Position numbers and translations under genes: made by a program. This document shows positions 17,295-26,072 of a DNA stretch of 64,000 nt, in pieces. The stretch is from [Mycobacterium] stephanolepidis (GTDB taxonomy: Bacteria; Actinomycetota; Actinomycetes; Mycobacteriales; Mycobacteriaceae), in assembly GCF_002356335.1 (NCBI RefSeq), contig NZ_AP018165.1, positions 310,001 to 374,000 of the forward strand, in the 5' to 3' direction. Under the pieces are notes generated by a model. It did not search any database. It saw nothing but the letters and a program-made list of their open reading frames with translations, and was not told where the DNA came from. Position 1 is the stretch's first letter, and each line of letters starts with the position of its first letter.

Positions 17295-17924
17295 ATGCCC
17301 ACGCCGCGACGTACCCAGGAGGAACGTTCGGCCGCGATGCGTTCCCGCTTGCTTGAGGCGACCATCGACTGTCTTGTCGAGTTCGGGTACTCCGGCACCA
17401 CCACCTCGCGTATCGCCAGTCGCGCCGGTGTCACGCGCGGTGCGTTGATCCATCACTTTCAGTCCAAGTCGGAACTTATGGCCGAGTCGGTGCGCCATCT
17501 CGCGTTCAAGCGCACCCAGGCGGTGCTCGAAGAGCTGATGGCCATGGATCAATCCGCCGACCCGGTTGAGCGGTATCTCGACGTGCTCTGGCGGATTCAT
17601 CAGGGGCCGTTGTTCACGGCGGTGGTGGAGCTGCTCATCGCGGCGCGAACCGAGCCCGATCTGCGTGTGCACCTGGATCAGTTCGAAAAAATGGTGCTGC
17701 ACAATCTGTCAGCGCTGCACGTGCTCGACGACGAGGATCCGACGTCTCCCAAGGATCGGCGTGACTTTGGCCTGCTCGCCATGGACATCATCCGCGGCAT
17801 CCTGGTCAGCAGCTTGACCGCCTCGCAGGAAACCCGCGACCGTCGCTGGTCCCGGGCCAAGCAGATGCTGGAACTGCGGCTTCGTGCGCCGCAGCCCGAC
17901 ACGCAAAAACAAACTGTCCTGTAG
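17295..17924 (+). CDS. TetR-family transcriptional regulator
   Basis: A 209-residue TetR regulator. The N-terminal helix-turn-helix is clear: IDCLVEFGYSGTTTSRIASR followed by AGVTRGALIHHFQSKSEL. The C-terminal two thirds is the ligand and dimerisation domain. ATG at 17295 is chosen; a GTG two codons earlier is possible. It precedes, on the same strand, a thiolase/MaoC/SDR operon separated by 178 bp that contain two palindromes, so it probably represses that operon in response to an acyl-CoA-like ligand. Confidence 0.85.
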   Translation: MPTPRRTQEERSAAMRSRLLEATIDCLVEFGYSGTTTSRIASRAGVTRGALIHHFQSKSELMAESVRHLAFKRTQAVLEELMAMDQSADPVERYLDVLWRIHQGPLFTAVVELLIAARTEPDLRVHLDQFEKMVLHNLSALHVLDDEDPTSPKDRRDFGLLAMDIIRGILVSSLTASQETRDRRWSRAKQMLELRLRAPQPDTQKQTVL

Positions 17925-17953
17925 GTAAATGTCCGGGGTGTTTCCGGGCAAGT

Positions 17954-17971
17954 TTGGTGCACGTTCACCAA
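17954..17971. promoter_or_regulatory. Palindrome upstream of thiolase operon (site 1)
   Basis: Inverted repeat TTGGTG (17954-17959) and CACCAA (17966-17971) around CACGTT; 16 of 18 positions are self-complementary. It lies 30 bp after the TetR stop and about 130 bp before the thiolase start. Candidate operator. Confidence 0.4.
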
Positions 17972-18044
17972 GTACATCGTTCGATGGACCAGGCCTTCTT
18001 GGACTGGGCAATACATCTGTACCGGGCCCTTACATTCAGGATAG

Positions 18045-18059
18045 AACGTATGTTACGTT
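18045..18059. promoter_or_regulatory. Palindrome upstream of thiolase operon (site 2)
   Basis: Perfect inverted repeat AACGTA (18045-18050) and TACGTT (18054-18059) with TGT spacer, 43 bp before the thiolase ATG. It overlaps a TATGTT that could act as a -10 element. Good candidate for the operator of the adjacent TetR protein. Confidence 0.5.
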
Positions 18060-18102
18060 GACGAAGCCCCCATCGAAGTGCGCGCAAAAGGAGCTTGGAA
18101 CG

Positions 18103-19308
18103 ATGCCCCCAAAGGCCCCCGAAAAGGTATTCGTCATCGGCGTCGGGATGACGAAGTTCGAGAAACCCGGACGACGTGAGGGCTGGGACTACCCGGCCAT
18201 GGCCAAGGAGTCGGGCACCAATGCCCTGACCGATGCCGGCATTGACTACGACAAGGTGGAAGCCGCCTATGTCGGTTACTGCGCGGGCGAGTCCACCTCC
18301 GGCCAGCGTGCCGTCTATGAGCTCGGCATGACCGGCATCCCGGTCACCAACGTCAACAACAACTGCTCGACCGGCTCGACCGCGCTGTTCAACGCGGCGC
18401 AGGCCATTCGCGGTGGACTCGCCGATGTGACGCTGGCGCTGGGATTCGAGAAGATGCAGCCCGGATCGTTGGGCGCGACCTTCACCGACCGCGAGCAGCC
18501 CATGCAGCGGCATATCGAAGCGCTGGCCGGGTTGTTCGATTTCGCCTTCCCGCCTGCGCCCTGGATGTTCGGCGCCGCTGGTCGTGAGCACATGCAGAAG
18601 TACGGCACCACCGCCGAGCACTTCGCCAAGATCGGTTACAAGAACCACAAGCATTCGGTGAACAACCCTTATGCGCAGTTCCAGGAGGAATACACCCTTC
18701 AGGACATCTTGGACGCCAAGGAGATCTACGCACCACTGACCAAATTGCAGTGCTCGCCGACCTCCGACGGATCGGGTGCGGCCATCCTGGCCTCGGAGCG
18801 GTTCGTCGAGGCGAACGGGCTCGGTGACCGCGCCGTGGAGATCGTCGGCCAGGCGATGACCACCGACACCCCGGGAACGCTGGAATCCAAGTCGGCGATC
18901 ACGCTCATCGGATTCGACATGGCCAAGCTCGCTGCACAGAAAGTGTATGAGCAGGCACAGATTTCGGCCGACGATGTGGACGTCATCGAGTTGCACGACT
19001 GCTTCTCGGCCAACGAACTGATCACCTACGAGGCGCTGGGACTGTGCGCCGAGGGTGAGGGTGGCAAGCTGATCGACAACGGTGACACCACCTATGGTGG
19101 CCGCTGGGTGGTGAACCCGTCGGGGGGCCTGATCTCCAAGGGGCACCCGCTCGGTGCGACCGGTCTGGCCCAGTGCGCCGAGCTCACCTGGCAGCTGCGC
19201 GGTGATGCCGATAAGCGCCAGGTGGCCGACGCAAAGGTGGCGTTGCAGCACAACCTCGGCCTCGGTGGCGCGTGTGTGGTCACCGCCTACAAGCCGGCCA
19301 ACCGCTGA
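18103..19308 (+). CDS. Thiolase-family lipid-transfer protein (SCP2-thiolase type)
   Basis: A 401-residue thiolase-fold protein of the SCP-x/Ltp class. Landmarks: [16 protein letters not shown], the [11 protein letters not shown] nucleophile region (Cys), [11 protein letters not shown], and the C-terminal [11 protein letters not shown] and [10 protein letters not shown]. Such enzymes carry out thiolysis or retro-aldol cleavage of CoA thioesters, for instance in sterol or branched-chain degradation. Start ATG 18103 has AAAAGGAG 9 bp upstream and matches the family N-terminus. First gene of an operon with MaoC and SDR genes. Confidence 0.85.
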   Translation: MPPKAPEKVFVIGVGMTKFEKPGRREGWDYPAMAKESGTNALTDAGIDYDKVEAAYVGYCAGESTSGQRAVYELGMTGIPVTNVNNNCSTGSTALFNAAQAIRGGLADVTLALGFEKMQPGSLGATFTDREQPMQRHIEALAGLFDFAFPPAPWMFGAAGREHMQKYGTTAEHFAKIGYKNHKHSVNNPYAQFQEEYTLQDILDAKEIYAPLTKLQCSPTSDGSGAAILASERFVEANGLGDRAVEIVGQAMTTDTPGTLESKSAITLIGFDMAKLAAQKVYEQAQISADDVDVIELHDCFSANELITYEALGLCAEGEGGKLIDNGDTTYGGRWVVNPSGGLISKGHPLGATGLAQCAELTWQLRGDADKRQVADAKVALQHNLGLGGACVVTAYKPANR

Positions 19309-19324
19309 AAGGGGTTGGGAAGCA

Positions 19325-20176
19325 ATGGCTGACACCAAGTACCCGTTCAACAATGACGGCCTGGACCAGTGGGGCGCCGAGGAGACCATCGAGGTCGACA
19401 AGGACCGCCTGATCGCCTATGCCGAGGCCACCAACGACCCGATCGAAGAGCATCGCAAGGGGGAGGTGGCACCACCGGTTTTCGCGGTGGTGCCCATCTT
19501 CCAGTCGCTCGTCGGCACCACGATGAGTGTCGTTCCCTACCAGCTGATTCCGCGCGTGGTGCACGGTGAGCAGTTCTTCCGGTTCCACCGGCCCATCAAG
19601 CCCGGCGATACACTGGTGGCCAAGTCGAAGATGACCGGCTACGAGGGTATGGAGAACGGAACCCGTGGCACGGTGTATGCCGAAACGCGAGATGCCTCGG
19701 GTGATCTGGTCAACGAGCAGTACGTGACCTTCTTCTTCCGCAAGTACGACGTGGGTGAGACGCGAGGTGTTCTCGGCCCGAACGTTGTGCTGGATGAGGC
19801 GATCAAGGCCAACGGACCGGCCGCCTCCCTGGTGCAGCATGTCGATGACGACCAGACGTTCCGGTACAGCCCGGCGTCGGGTGATCCGATGCCGATCCAC
19901 CTGGACAACGATGCCGCAGTGGCGGCCGGACTGCCGGGCATCATCGCGCATGGGTTGTGCACCATGGCATTTACGTCATGGGCGGCCCTGACCGAGCTGG
20001 CCGACTCACGCACCGAGCGTCTCAAGGAACTGGCGGTGCGGTTCGCCAAGCCGGTGCTACCCGGACAGGACATCACCACCAGCTTCTGGAAGAACGGTGC
20101 CGCCGGTACCTATTCGTACGAAACCAGCGTCGGCGACGACCTCGTCATCAAAAACGGCCACGCCGTTATCGCCTAA
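19325..20176 (+). CDS. MaoC-like double-hotdog enoyl-CoA hydratase
   Basis: A 283-residue protein with two hotdog domains. The C-terminal domain has the hydratase-2 active site around GDPMPIHLDNDAAVAAGLPG and IIAHGLCTM (Asp and His dyad). It would hydrate a trans-2-enoyl-CoA to the (R)-3-hydroxyacyl-CoA, feeding the following SDR. It begins 16 bp after the thiolase stop with AAAGGGG and GGGAAGC upstream. Confidence 0.85.
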   Translation: MADTKYPFNNDGLDQWGAEETIEVDKDRLIAYAEATNDPIEEHRKGEVAPPVFAVVPIFQSLVGTTMSVVPYQLIPRVVHGEQFFRFHRPIKPGDTLVAKSKMTGYEGMENGTRGTVYAETRDASGDLVNEQYVTFFFRKYDVGETRGVLGPNVVLDEAIKANGPAASLVQHVDDDQTFRYSPASGDPMPIHLDNDAAVAAGLPGIIAHGLCTMAFTSWAALTELADSRTERLKELAVRFAKPVLPGQDITTSFWKNGAAGTYSYETSVGDDLVIKNGHAVIA

Positions 20177-20203
20177 GTCATCGCAGAAGGAGAGGAAATC
20201 ACT

Positions 20204-21082
20204 ATGGGACAGCTTGACGGACGGGTGGCGGTCATCACCGGTGCCGGACGTGGGATCGGTCGTGAGCACGCGCTGCTCTTCGCCAGGGAAGGCGCATCGG
20301 TGGTCGTCAACGACCTCGGCGGCGCCAACGACGGCTCCGGATCGGATGCCGGGCCCGCGCAGGAGGTGGTCGACGAGATCGTTGCCGCGGGAGGCAAAGC
20401 CGTTGCGAACACCGACAACATCTCGACCTGGGCCGGTGCCTCGAATCTGGTGAACCAGGCCGTCGAGACCTTCGGACAGCTGGACGCCGTCGTGAACAAC
20501 GCGGGCATCCTGCGGGACGGTTTCGTCGCAGGCCTTGAGGAGGACCAGTGGGACTCGGTCATCCAGGTGCACCTCAAGGGGCATTTCGCGGTGCTGCGTC
20601 ACGCAGCCGAGTATTGGAAGGCGCAGTCCAAGGCGGGTGCTGATGTCAAGGCCACCGTGGTGAACACCGCATCGGATTCCGGTGTGACACTGCCAAATCC
20701 GGGTCAGGGCAACTACGGTGCGGCCAAGGCCGGCATCGCGGCGCTGTCCTGCGTCGCGGCCGCAGAGCTGGAGCGGTACGGGGTCAAGGTGAACGCGATC
20801 GCGCCGGTGGCGCGCACGCGCCTGACGCTGGCCACACCGGGTATGGGTGCGATCTTTGCCGCGCCGGTGGACGAGGGACAGTTCGACATGTTCAGCCCGG
20901 CCAACATCTCACCGTTGGTGGCCTACCTGAGCACGGAGAAGAACCCGTGGACCGGCCAGGTGTTCAAGGTGACCGGCGGATCCATCCAGCGGCTCAAGGG
21001 TTGGTCGGTGACCGACACCGCCGAGACCGACGGACCGTGGAGCATTGACCTGGTGCGCGAGAGCGTCGAGCCCTGGAAGTAG
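20204..21082 (+). CDS. SDR, (R)-3-hydroxyacyl-CoA dehydrogenase-like
   Basis: A 292-residue SDR of the peroxisomal multifunctional enzyme (HSD17B4) dehydrogenase type: TGAGRGIGREHALLFAREGA, VVNDLGG, NNAGILRD and catalytic NYGAAKAG. The VVNDLGGANDGSGSDAGPAQ stretch typifies this subgroup. Preceded by AGAAGGAGAGG. With MaoC and the thiolase it makes up the last three steps of a beta-oxidation cycle. Followed by a strong terminator. Confidence 0.88.
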   Translation: MGQLDGRVAVITGAGRGIGREHALLFAREGASVVVNDLGGANDGSGSDAGPAQEVVDEIVAAGGKAVANTDNISTWAGASNLVNQAVETFGQLDAVVNNAGILRDGFVAGLEEDQWDSVIQVHLKGHFAVLRHAAEYWKAQSKAGADVKATVVNTASDSGVTLPNPGQGNYGAAKAGIAALSCVAAAELERYGVKVNAIAPVARTRLTLATPGMGAIFAAPVDEGQFDMFSPANISPLVAYLSTEKNPWTGQVFKVTGGSIQRLKGWSVTDTAETDGPWSIDLVRESVEPWK

Positions 21083-21096
21083 GAATTTCTTAACGC

Positions 21097-21134
21097 GAAC
21101 GGTCCCCCGAAATCGGGGGACCGTTCGGCGTTTT
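21097..21134 (+). terminator. Rho-independent terminator after the SDR
   Basis: Perfect 13-bp stem GAACGGTCCCCCG (21097-21109) and CGGGGGACCGTTC (21114-21126) with loop AAAT, followed by GGCGTTTT. It ends the thiolase operon and separates it from glpF. Confidence 0.85.
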
Positions 21135-21172
21135 CAGGTGTGTCCGCGGCGGCCCACCCCTAGATTCGGAGT

Positions 21173-21985
21173 ATGAGGCACGCCGGTCAACTCGCCGCGG
21201 AGTTCGTCGGCACGCTGATCTTGATTCTGTTCGGGTTGGGTGTCGTCGCACAGGTGGTGACGGCCGGGAACGAGGACTACGGCAATCACAACTCCATCGC
21301 CTGGGCCTGGGGCATGGGAGTCGCCTTCGGTATTTTCGCCGCCGGTCGGATATCCGGCGCGCACCTCAACCCGGCGGTCACCCTGGCGTTGGCGGCGTTT
21401 CGTGGATTCCCCTGGAAACAGGTGGTTCCGTTCATCGTGGCCCAGACCGCCGGTGCGTTCGTGGCGGCGCTGCTGGTTCGGTGGAACTACGGGAGTGTGT
21501 TGTCGGCCGTGGATCCCGGGCACACCATTGCGACGCAGGGGGTTTTCTCGACGCTGCCGGGCAATGGCGCCCTTGACGTCAGCCTGTGGGGCGGCCTGCG
21601 CGACCAGATCATCGGCACCGCGATCTTGCTGTTCCTGATCTTCGCCATTTCGGACCGGCGCAACATCCGCATGCCCGAGAGTCTTTTGCCCTTCGCGATC
21701 GGCACGGTGGTCGTCGGTCTGGGCATGTCGTGGGGGTCAATCGCGGGATACGCGATCAATCCGGCGCGCGACTTCGGACCCCGGCTGGCGTCCTATCTCA
21801 CCGGATTCGATACGGCCTTCCTGGACCAGCACGGTGCCCAGTACTGGTGGGTGCCGATAGTGGGACCACTCATCGGAGGCCTGCTGGGGGCCGCCCTGTA
21901 CCGCTACCTCGTGGAAGCATTCCTGTACGCAGACGATTCCGAAACCCAATCACCGTCGCACACCGAGGAGTTCGCCAATGGCTGA
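21173..21985 (+). CDS. glpF: Glycerol facilitator (aquaporin family)
   Basis: A 270-residue MIP-family channel with six TM helices and both NPA-type boxes, [13 protein letters not shown] and [11 protein letters not shown]. The residues after the second box (NPARDFG, with D) are the aquaglyceroporin signature. It is directly upstream of, and overlaps by 8 bp, glpK, so it passes glycerol for phosphorylation. Confidence 0.92.
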   Translation: MRHAGQLAAEFVGTLILILFGLGVVAQVVTAGNEDYGNHNSIAWAWGMGVAFGIFAAGRISGAHLNPAVTLALAAFRGFPWKQVVPFIVAQTAGAFVAALLVRWNYGSVLSAVDPGHTIATQGVFSTLPGNGALDVSLWGGLRDQIIGTAILLFLIFAISDRRNIRMPESLLPFAIGTVVVGLGMSWGSIAGYAINPARDFGPRLASYLTGFDTAFLDQHGAQYWWVPIVGPLIGGLLGAALYRYLVEAFLYADDSETQSPSHTEEFANG

Positions 21986-23492
21986 TTTCGTGGCATCGAT
22001 CGACCAGGGCACGACCAGCACGCGTGCCATGATCTTCAACCACCGGGGCGAGGAGGTCGGCCGCCACCAGTTGGAGCATCAGCAGCTGCTGCCGCGTGCT
22101 GGCTGGGTGGAGCACAATCCGGTGGAGATCTGGGAACGCACCTGGTCGGTGCTGGCCACTTCCCTGAACGTGACCGGGTTGTCGTCGGGGGATCTGGCCG
22201 CGGTGGGGGTGACCAACCAGCGCGAGACCACGTTGGTGTGGAACCGTCACACCGGCCGGCCGTACTGCAATGCCATCGTGTGGCAGGACACCCGCACCGA
22301 CAAGATCGCGGCGGCGCTGGACCGAGACGGCCGCGGTGACGTCATCCGTGAGAAGGCCGGATTGCCACCTGCCACATACTTTTCCGGCGGCAAGCTGCAG
22401 TGGATTCTGGAGAACATCGACGGTGTGCGCCGCGACGCGGAGAACGGGGATGCGCTCTTCGGCACCCCCGATAGCTGGGTGATCTGGAACCTTACCGGCG
22501 GCATTCGTGGCGGGGTGCACGTCACCGACGTGACCAACGCCAGCCGTACGATGCTGATGAACCTGGAGACCCTGGATTGGGATGACGAGCTGTTGTCGTT
22601 CTTTTCCATTCCGCGCCAGATGCTTCCGCCGATCAAGGCATCCTCGCCGGTAGAGCCCTTTGGTGTGACGACCCATATGGGGCCGCTCGGGGGTGAGGTG
22701 CCCATTGCCGGTGACCTGGGCGATCAGCAGGCGGCGATGGTGGGGCAGGTGTGCCTGAGCCCCGGCGAGGCCAAGAACACCTATGGCACCGGAAACTTCT
22801 TGCTACTCAACACCGGTGAAGAATTGGTCCGCTCCCGCAACGGGTTGTTGACCACGGTCTGTTACCAATTCGGGGACAACAAACCGGCGTACGCGCTGGA
22901 GGGTTCCATCGCGGTTACCGGCTCGGCGGTGCAGTGGTTGCGGGATCAGCTCGGCATCATCAGCGGTGCCGCACAGAGCGAGGATTTGGCGCGTCAGGTC
23001 GAGGACAACGGCGGAGTCTATTTCGTACCGGCCTTCTCGGGTCTGTTCGCGCCGTACTGGCGTTCGGATGCCCGCGGCGCGATCGTGGGCCTTTCCCGGT
23101 TCAACACCAACGCGCATTTGGCGCGCGCGACGCTGGAGGCGATCTGCTACCAGAGCCGCGAAGTGGTCGAGGCCATGGAGGCCGACTCGGGTGTGCACCT
23201 GGAGGTGCTCAAGGTGGACGGTGGGATCACCGCGAATAAGCTTTGCATGCAGATCCAGGCCGACACCCTGGGCGTGGATGTCGTCAAACCTGTTGTCGCC
23301 GAGACGACCGCGCTCGGTGCTGCGTATGCGGCGGGCTTGGCCGTTGGTTTCTGGAAGGACGTCGAGGACCTGCGGCGGAACTGGCAGGAAGACGAGCGAT
23401 GGAGCTCCTCGATCAACGAAGAACAGCGCGAGCACGGATTCGCCGGCTGGAAGAAGGCCGTACAGCGCACGCTGGACTGGGTCGAGGTGTAA
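21978..23492 (+). CDS. glpK: Glycerol kinase
   Basis: A 504-residue FGGY-family kinase giving glycerol-3-phosphate. Signatures: [47 protein letters not shown], and the FGGY-type C-terminal motif around [10 protein letters not shown] and LKVDGG. Full length for the family. Overlaps glpF by 8 bp. Followed by a long palindrome between it and the convergent PadR gene. Confidence 0.96.
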   Translation: MADFVASIDQGTTSTRAMIFNHRGEEVGRHQLEHQQLLPRAGWVEHNPVEIWERTWSVLATSLNVTGLSSGDLAAVGVTNQRETTLVWNRHTGRPYCNAIVWQDTRTDKIAAALDRDGRGDVIREKAGLPPATYFSGGKLQWILENIDGVRRDAENGDALFGTPDSWVIWNLTGGIRGGVHVTDVTNASRTMLMNLETLDWDDELLSFFSIPRQMLPPIKASSPVEPFGVTTHMGPLGGEVPIAGDLGDQQAAMVGQVCLSPGEAKNTYGTGNFLLLNTGEELVRSRNGLLTTVCYQFGDNKPAYALEGSIAVTGSAVQWLRDQLGIISGAAQSEDLARQVEDNGGVYFVPAFSGLFAPYWRSDARGAIVGLSRFNTNAHLARATLEAICYQSREVVEAMEADSGVHLEVLKVDGGITANKLCMQIQADTLGVDVVKPVVAETTALGAAYAAGLAVGFWKDVEDLRRNWQEDERWSSSINEEQREHGFAGWKKAVQRTLDWVEV

Positions 23493-23500
23493 GTAATGGC

Positions 23501-23557
23501 CGAGTGTCGACTTCTCGGGTGAAAGCTCGAGAGAACGGCCCGAGAAGTCGACACTCG
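23501..23557. repeat. Long palindrome between convergent genes (copy A)
   Basis: Perfect 19-bp inverted repeat: CGAGTGTCGACTTCTCGGG at 23501-23519 and its complement at 23539-23557, with a 19-base loop. It sits between the 3' ends of glpK and the convergent PadR gene. The same arm sequence recurs at 46823-46885, also between convergent genes. It could act as a bidirectional terminator, but it lacks a U-run. Confidence 0.8.
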
Positions 23558-23566
23558 ACAGGTGAG

Positions 23567-24295
23567 CTAGTCGGTTTCGCCCAAGATGCCGTAGATCTGC
23601 TTGCGGGCAGAATTTACGATCTCGATGATCCGCTGCTGCTGTTCGGCTGAGGCGGCGTGGGCCGATTGCGCGACCGCGCCCATCAGCTGACCGAGTGCGG
23701 AACGAAGATCGAGCACCGATGGATCGGCGTCCTCGTTGATCTTGTCCCAGGGCGGGGTGTCGAGTTTGGCCGCGCCAGCCTTGCCTTCTTCGGTGAGCTC
23801 GAACTGCTTGCGGCTGCCGCTGCCTTCGGCCTCGACGATGAGGCCCTCGTCGACGAGCAGTTGCAGTGTCGGATAGACCGAACCGGGGCTTGGCCGCCAG
23901 ATGTTATTGCTGCGTTCGGCGATCTCGCGGATCATCTCGTAGCCGTGCATCGGGCGTTCGGCGAGCAGCGCCAGGATGGCGGCCCGGACGTCGCCGCGCT
24001 GGCCACGTCCTCGTCCGCGTCCACGCGGCTGGTCACCGAAACCGAATCCGAAACCAGGGCCGAAGCCCGGACCGAATCCGCGTCCAAACCCTGGCCCGAA
24101 CCCGCGGTCCATGAACGCGCCGGGGCCGCGACGCCCAGCCCAGGCTTGCTCCTGGAACTCGCCGCGCGGGTCGCATTCGTGACGACGACCACCGTGGCGC
24201 CGACCTGGTCCGCGACGTGTGGGGTCGAAACCGAATCCGAAACCAAATGGTGTGTCGGGCCGAAACTGCTCGGCCCTTTCCTCATGGGAAGTCAT
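23567..24295 (-). CDS. PadR-family regulator with Gly/Phe/Arg-rich N-terminal region
   Basis: A 242-residue regulator. Residues about 105-185 are a PadR winged helix (DVRAAILALLAERPMHGYEM, SPGSVYPTLQLLVDEGLI, KQFELTEEGK), followed by a helical dimerisation arm. The first 100 residues are low complexity, with GFGFGFD, repeated GFGPGFG units and RGRGRGRG. I chose the ATG at 24295 because CACAAGGAGA precedes it and a palindrome lies upstream; a much longer in-frame extension runs antisense through the neighbouring genes. PadR proteins usually repress themselves and a nearby efflux or stress gene; the target here is unknown. Confidence 0.85.
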   Translation of the reverse strand: MTSHEERAEQFRPDTPFGFGFGFDPTRRGPGRRHGGRRHECDPRGEFQEQAWAGRRGPGAFMDRGFGPGFGRGFGPGFGPGFGFGFGDQPRGRGRGRGQRGDVRAAILALLAERPMHGYEMIREIAERSNNIWRPSPGSVYPTLQLLVDEGLIVEAEGSGSRKQFELTEEGKAGAAKLDTPPWDKINEDADPSVLDLRSALGQLMGAVAQSAHAASAEQQQRIIEIVNSARKQIYGILGETD

Positions 24296-24334
24296 GTGTA
24301 TCTCCTTGTGCTTGGGGGAGGCGTGATCACCTCT

Positions 24335-24354
24335 CGATACATAACGATATATCG
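24335..24354. promoter_or_regulatory. Candidate PadR operator
   Basis: An AT-rich imperfect palindrome with outer arms CGATA (24335-24339) and TATCG (24350-24354), 14 of 20 positions self-complementary, 40-59 bp upstream of the padR-like start. Position and composition suit an autoregulatory operator. Confidence 0.45.
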
Positions 24355-24433
24355 GAATCGATCGTGATGCAACGAAAACTTTCGGAGGTGATTTCGAGAG
24401 CTCCTGCCAGCTACGCGCCGTAGGGTGACCGCC

Positions 24434-24808
24434 ATGACGGTGAAGTGGCTGGAACAACCCGAGGACCACGACTACGCGGCGGCCGTGGACTACCTGACGC
24501 TCGTCGGTGAGGCCGATGTGGTGAAGCGGACCGTGAAGGCGCTGCGCAACGCGACGCTGGAGTACCGCAAGGCCAAGGACATCCTGCGGGCGGCTCACCT
24601 GGAGATGCTTCCCAAGACCAACGCTCACGTGGCCCGCGACCTTGCGAAGATCGCCAAGGACAAGGCGTTGTCCCCTATCCTGCTGGTACGGGGGGATGCA
24701 CGTTCCGGGGCGCGGCTCGAGATCGCAGACGGCTACCACCGGGTCTGCGCTAGCTACATATCCGACGAAAATACCGACATCCCCTGCCATTTGGTTTCCT
24801 GGCAGTAG
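24434..24808 (+). CDS. Conserved hypothetical, ParB/sulfiredoxin-like fold?
   Basis: A 124-residue protein without signal or membrane segment. The C-terminal half, LSPILLVRGDARSGARLEIADGYHRVCASY, resembles the compact ParB/sulfiredoxin-like domain in which an ADGYHR-type turn binds a nucleotide, but the match is weak and no DNA-binding part follows. ATG at 24434 is preferred; a GTG at 24425 is possible. It ends 4 bp before the antiporter gene and may be co-transcribed with it. Confidence 0.5.
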   Translation: MTVKWLEQPEDHDYAAAVDYLTLVGEADVVKRTVKALRNATLEYRKAKDILRAAHLEMLPKTNAHVARDLAKIAKDKALSPILLVRGDARSGARLEIADGYHRVCASYISDENTDIPCHLVSWQ

Positions 24809-24812
24809 CTCC

Positions 24813-26072
24813 ATGAGCGGATTTGGATTTCCGACCCTGGCGATCGTCGTCGTCGTCGGAATGGTCGGGCCGCTGCTCGCACTCAATACGCGGCTGCGGA
24901 TTCCTGTCGTCATCGGTGAACTACTCGCCGGAATCATCATCGGCCGCACCGGATTTAGCTGGATCGACGCCTTCGATCCCACGTTCAAGATGTTCGCCGA
25001 CGTCGGGTTCGCACTGGTCATGTTCGTGGCAGGCACGCATGTGCCCATACGCGACAAGACGATGGTGGCCGCACTACCCAAGGCGGCACTGCGCGCCATC
25101 GTGGTGGGCGCGGTCGGTGCGGTACTCGGAGTGCTGCTGGCCAACGCGTTCCACACCGGACACGCACCGCTGTACGCGGTGCTCATCGCCTCCTCCTCGG
25201 CGGCGCTGGTACTGCCGATCATCGACTCCCTGGGCCTGCAAGGGCCCAAGGTGTTGAGCGCCACCGCGCAGGTCGCCATCGCCGATACCGCGTCGATTGT
25301 GCTGCTGCCCTTGGTTATCGATCTCAAACATGCTCCCCGTGCTGCCGTCGGTGCGGTGGCCGTTGCGGCGTGCGCGGGCATTGTCTTCGTGATCCTGCGC
25401 GCGCTCGATCAGGCCGGAAAGCTCGACCGGTTCCACGACTATTCAAAGCAGCGCCGAGTGGCCATGGAGCTACGGATCAGCCTGGCCATCGTCTTCGGGC
25501 TGGCGGCGCTGGCCGTGGAGACCCACGTGTCGATCATGTTGGCCGGGTTCGCCCTGGGCCTGGTCGTCGCGGGCATCGGAGAGCCGCGCCGCCTTGCCAA
25601 GCAGTTGTTCGGATTCACCGAGGGCTTCTTCTCGCCGCTGTTCTTCGTCTGGCTGGGGGCGTCCCTGCACGTGCGTGAGCTCGGTGAGAACCCCAAGCTC
25701 ATGCTGCTGGGGCTGGGCCTGGGTGGCTCGGCCGTGTTGGCCCATGTGGTCGGACGGCTCTTCGGACAGCCTGTATCGCTGGGTGCGTTGGCGGCGGCTC
25801 AGCTCGGCGTGCCCATCGCGGCGGCCGCGATCGGCGAACAGCAGCAATCATTACTGCACGGTGAGGCTGCGGCACTCATCTTGGGGGCACTGGTCACGAT
25901 CGTCGCGGCAACGCTAGGCGGCTCGGTCTACGCGAAGACGTCTGCCCGGAATCAGCCAGGGGTAGCGAAACCTGAAGGCCCCCGAGGAGACTCGGAGGGT
26001 TCTGAAGCTGCCGATGCCGAGGGTGGTCCGGCCCAGTCGGCCGGCGGGACAGGCGACGGCGCCGCAGGGTAG
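24813..26072 (+). CDS. Monovalent cation:proton antiporter, CPA2/KefB type
   Basis: A 419-residue membrane protein of the Na+/H+ exchanger family: about 11-12 hydrophobic segments, the IPVVIGELLAGIIIGRTG motif, FVAGTHV and the AAQLGVPIAAAAIGEQQ region. No RCK/TrkA-N regulatory domain is attached. The last 40 residues are polar, rich in Gly, Glu and Ala, and encoded antisense to the 3' end of the RDD gene; the two genes overlap by 121 bp. Confidence 0.82.
   Translation: MSGFGFPTLAIVVVVGMVGPLLALNTRLRIPVVIGELLAGIIIGRTGFSWIDAFDPTFKMFADVGFALVMFVAGTHVPIRDKTMVAALPKAALRAIVVGAVGAVLGVLLANAFHTGHAPLYAVLIASSSAALVLPIIDSLGLQGPKVLSATAQVAIADTASIVLLPLVIDLKHAPRAAVGAVAVAACAGIVFVILRALDQAGKLDRFHDYSKQRRVAMELRISLAIVFGLAALAVETHVSIMLAGFALGLVVAGIGEPRRLAKQLFGFTEGFFSPLFFVWLGASLHVRELGENPKLMLLGLGLGGSAVLAHVVGRLFGQPVSLGALAAAQLGVPIAAAAIGEQQQSLLHGEAAALILGALVTIVAATLGGSVYAKTSARNQPGVAKPEGPRGDSEGSEAADAEGGPAQSAGGTGDGAAG

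Noticed and set aside
24296..25381. Long in-frame extension of the PadR protein (total about 600 residues)
   Set aside because: It is antisense to the antiporter and the small hypothetical gene, is Thr/Ser/Pro/Arg-rich without domains, and a good Shine-Dalgarno and operator precede the start at 24295.
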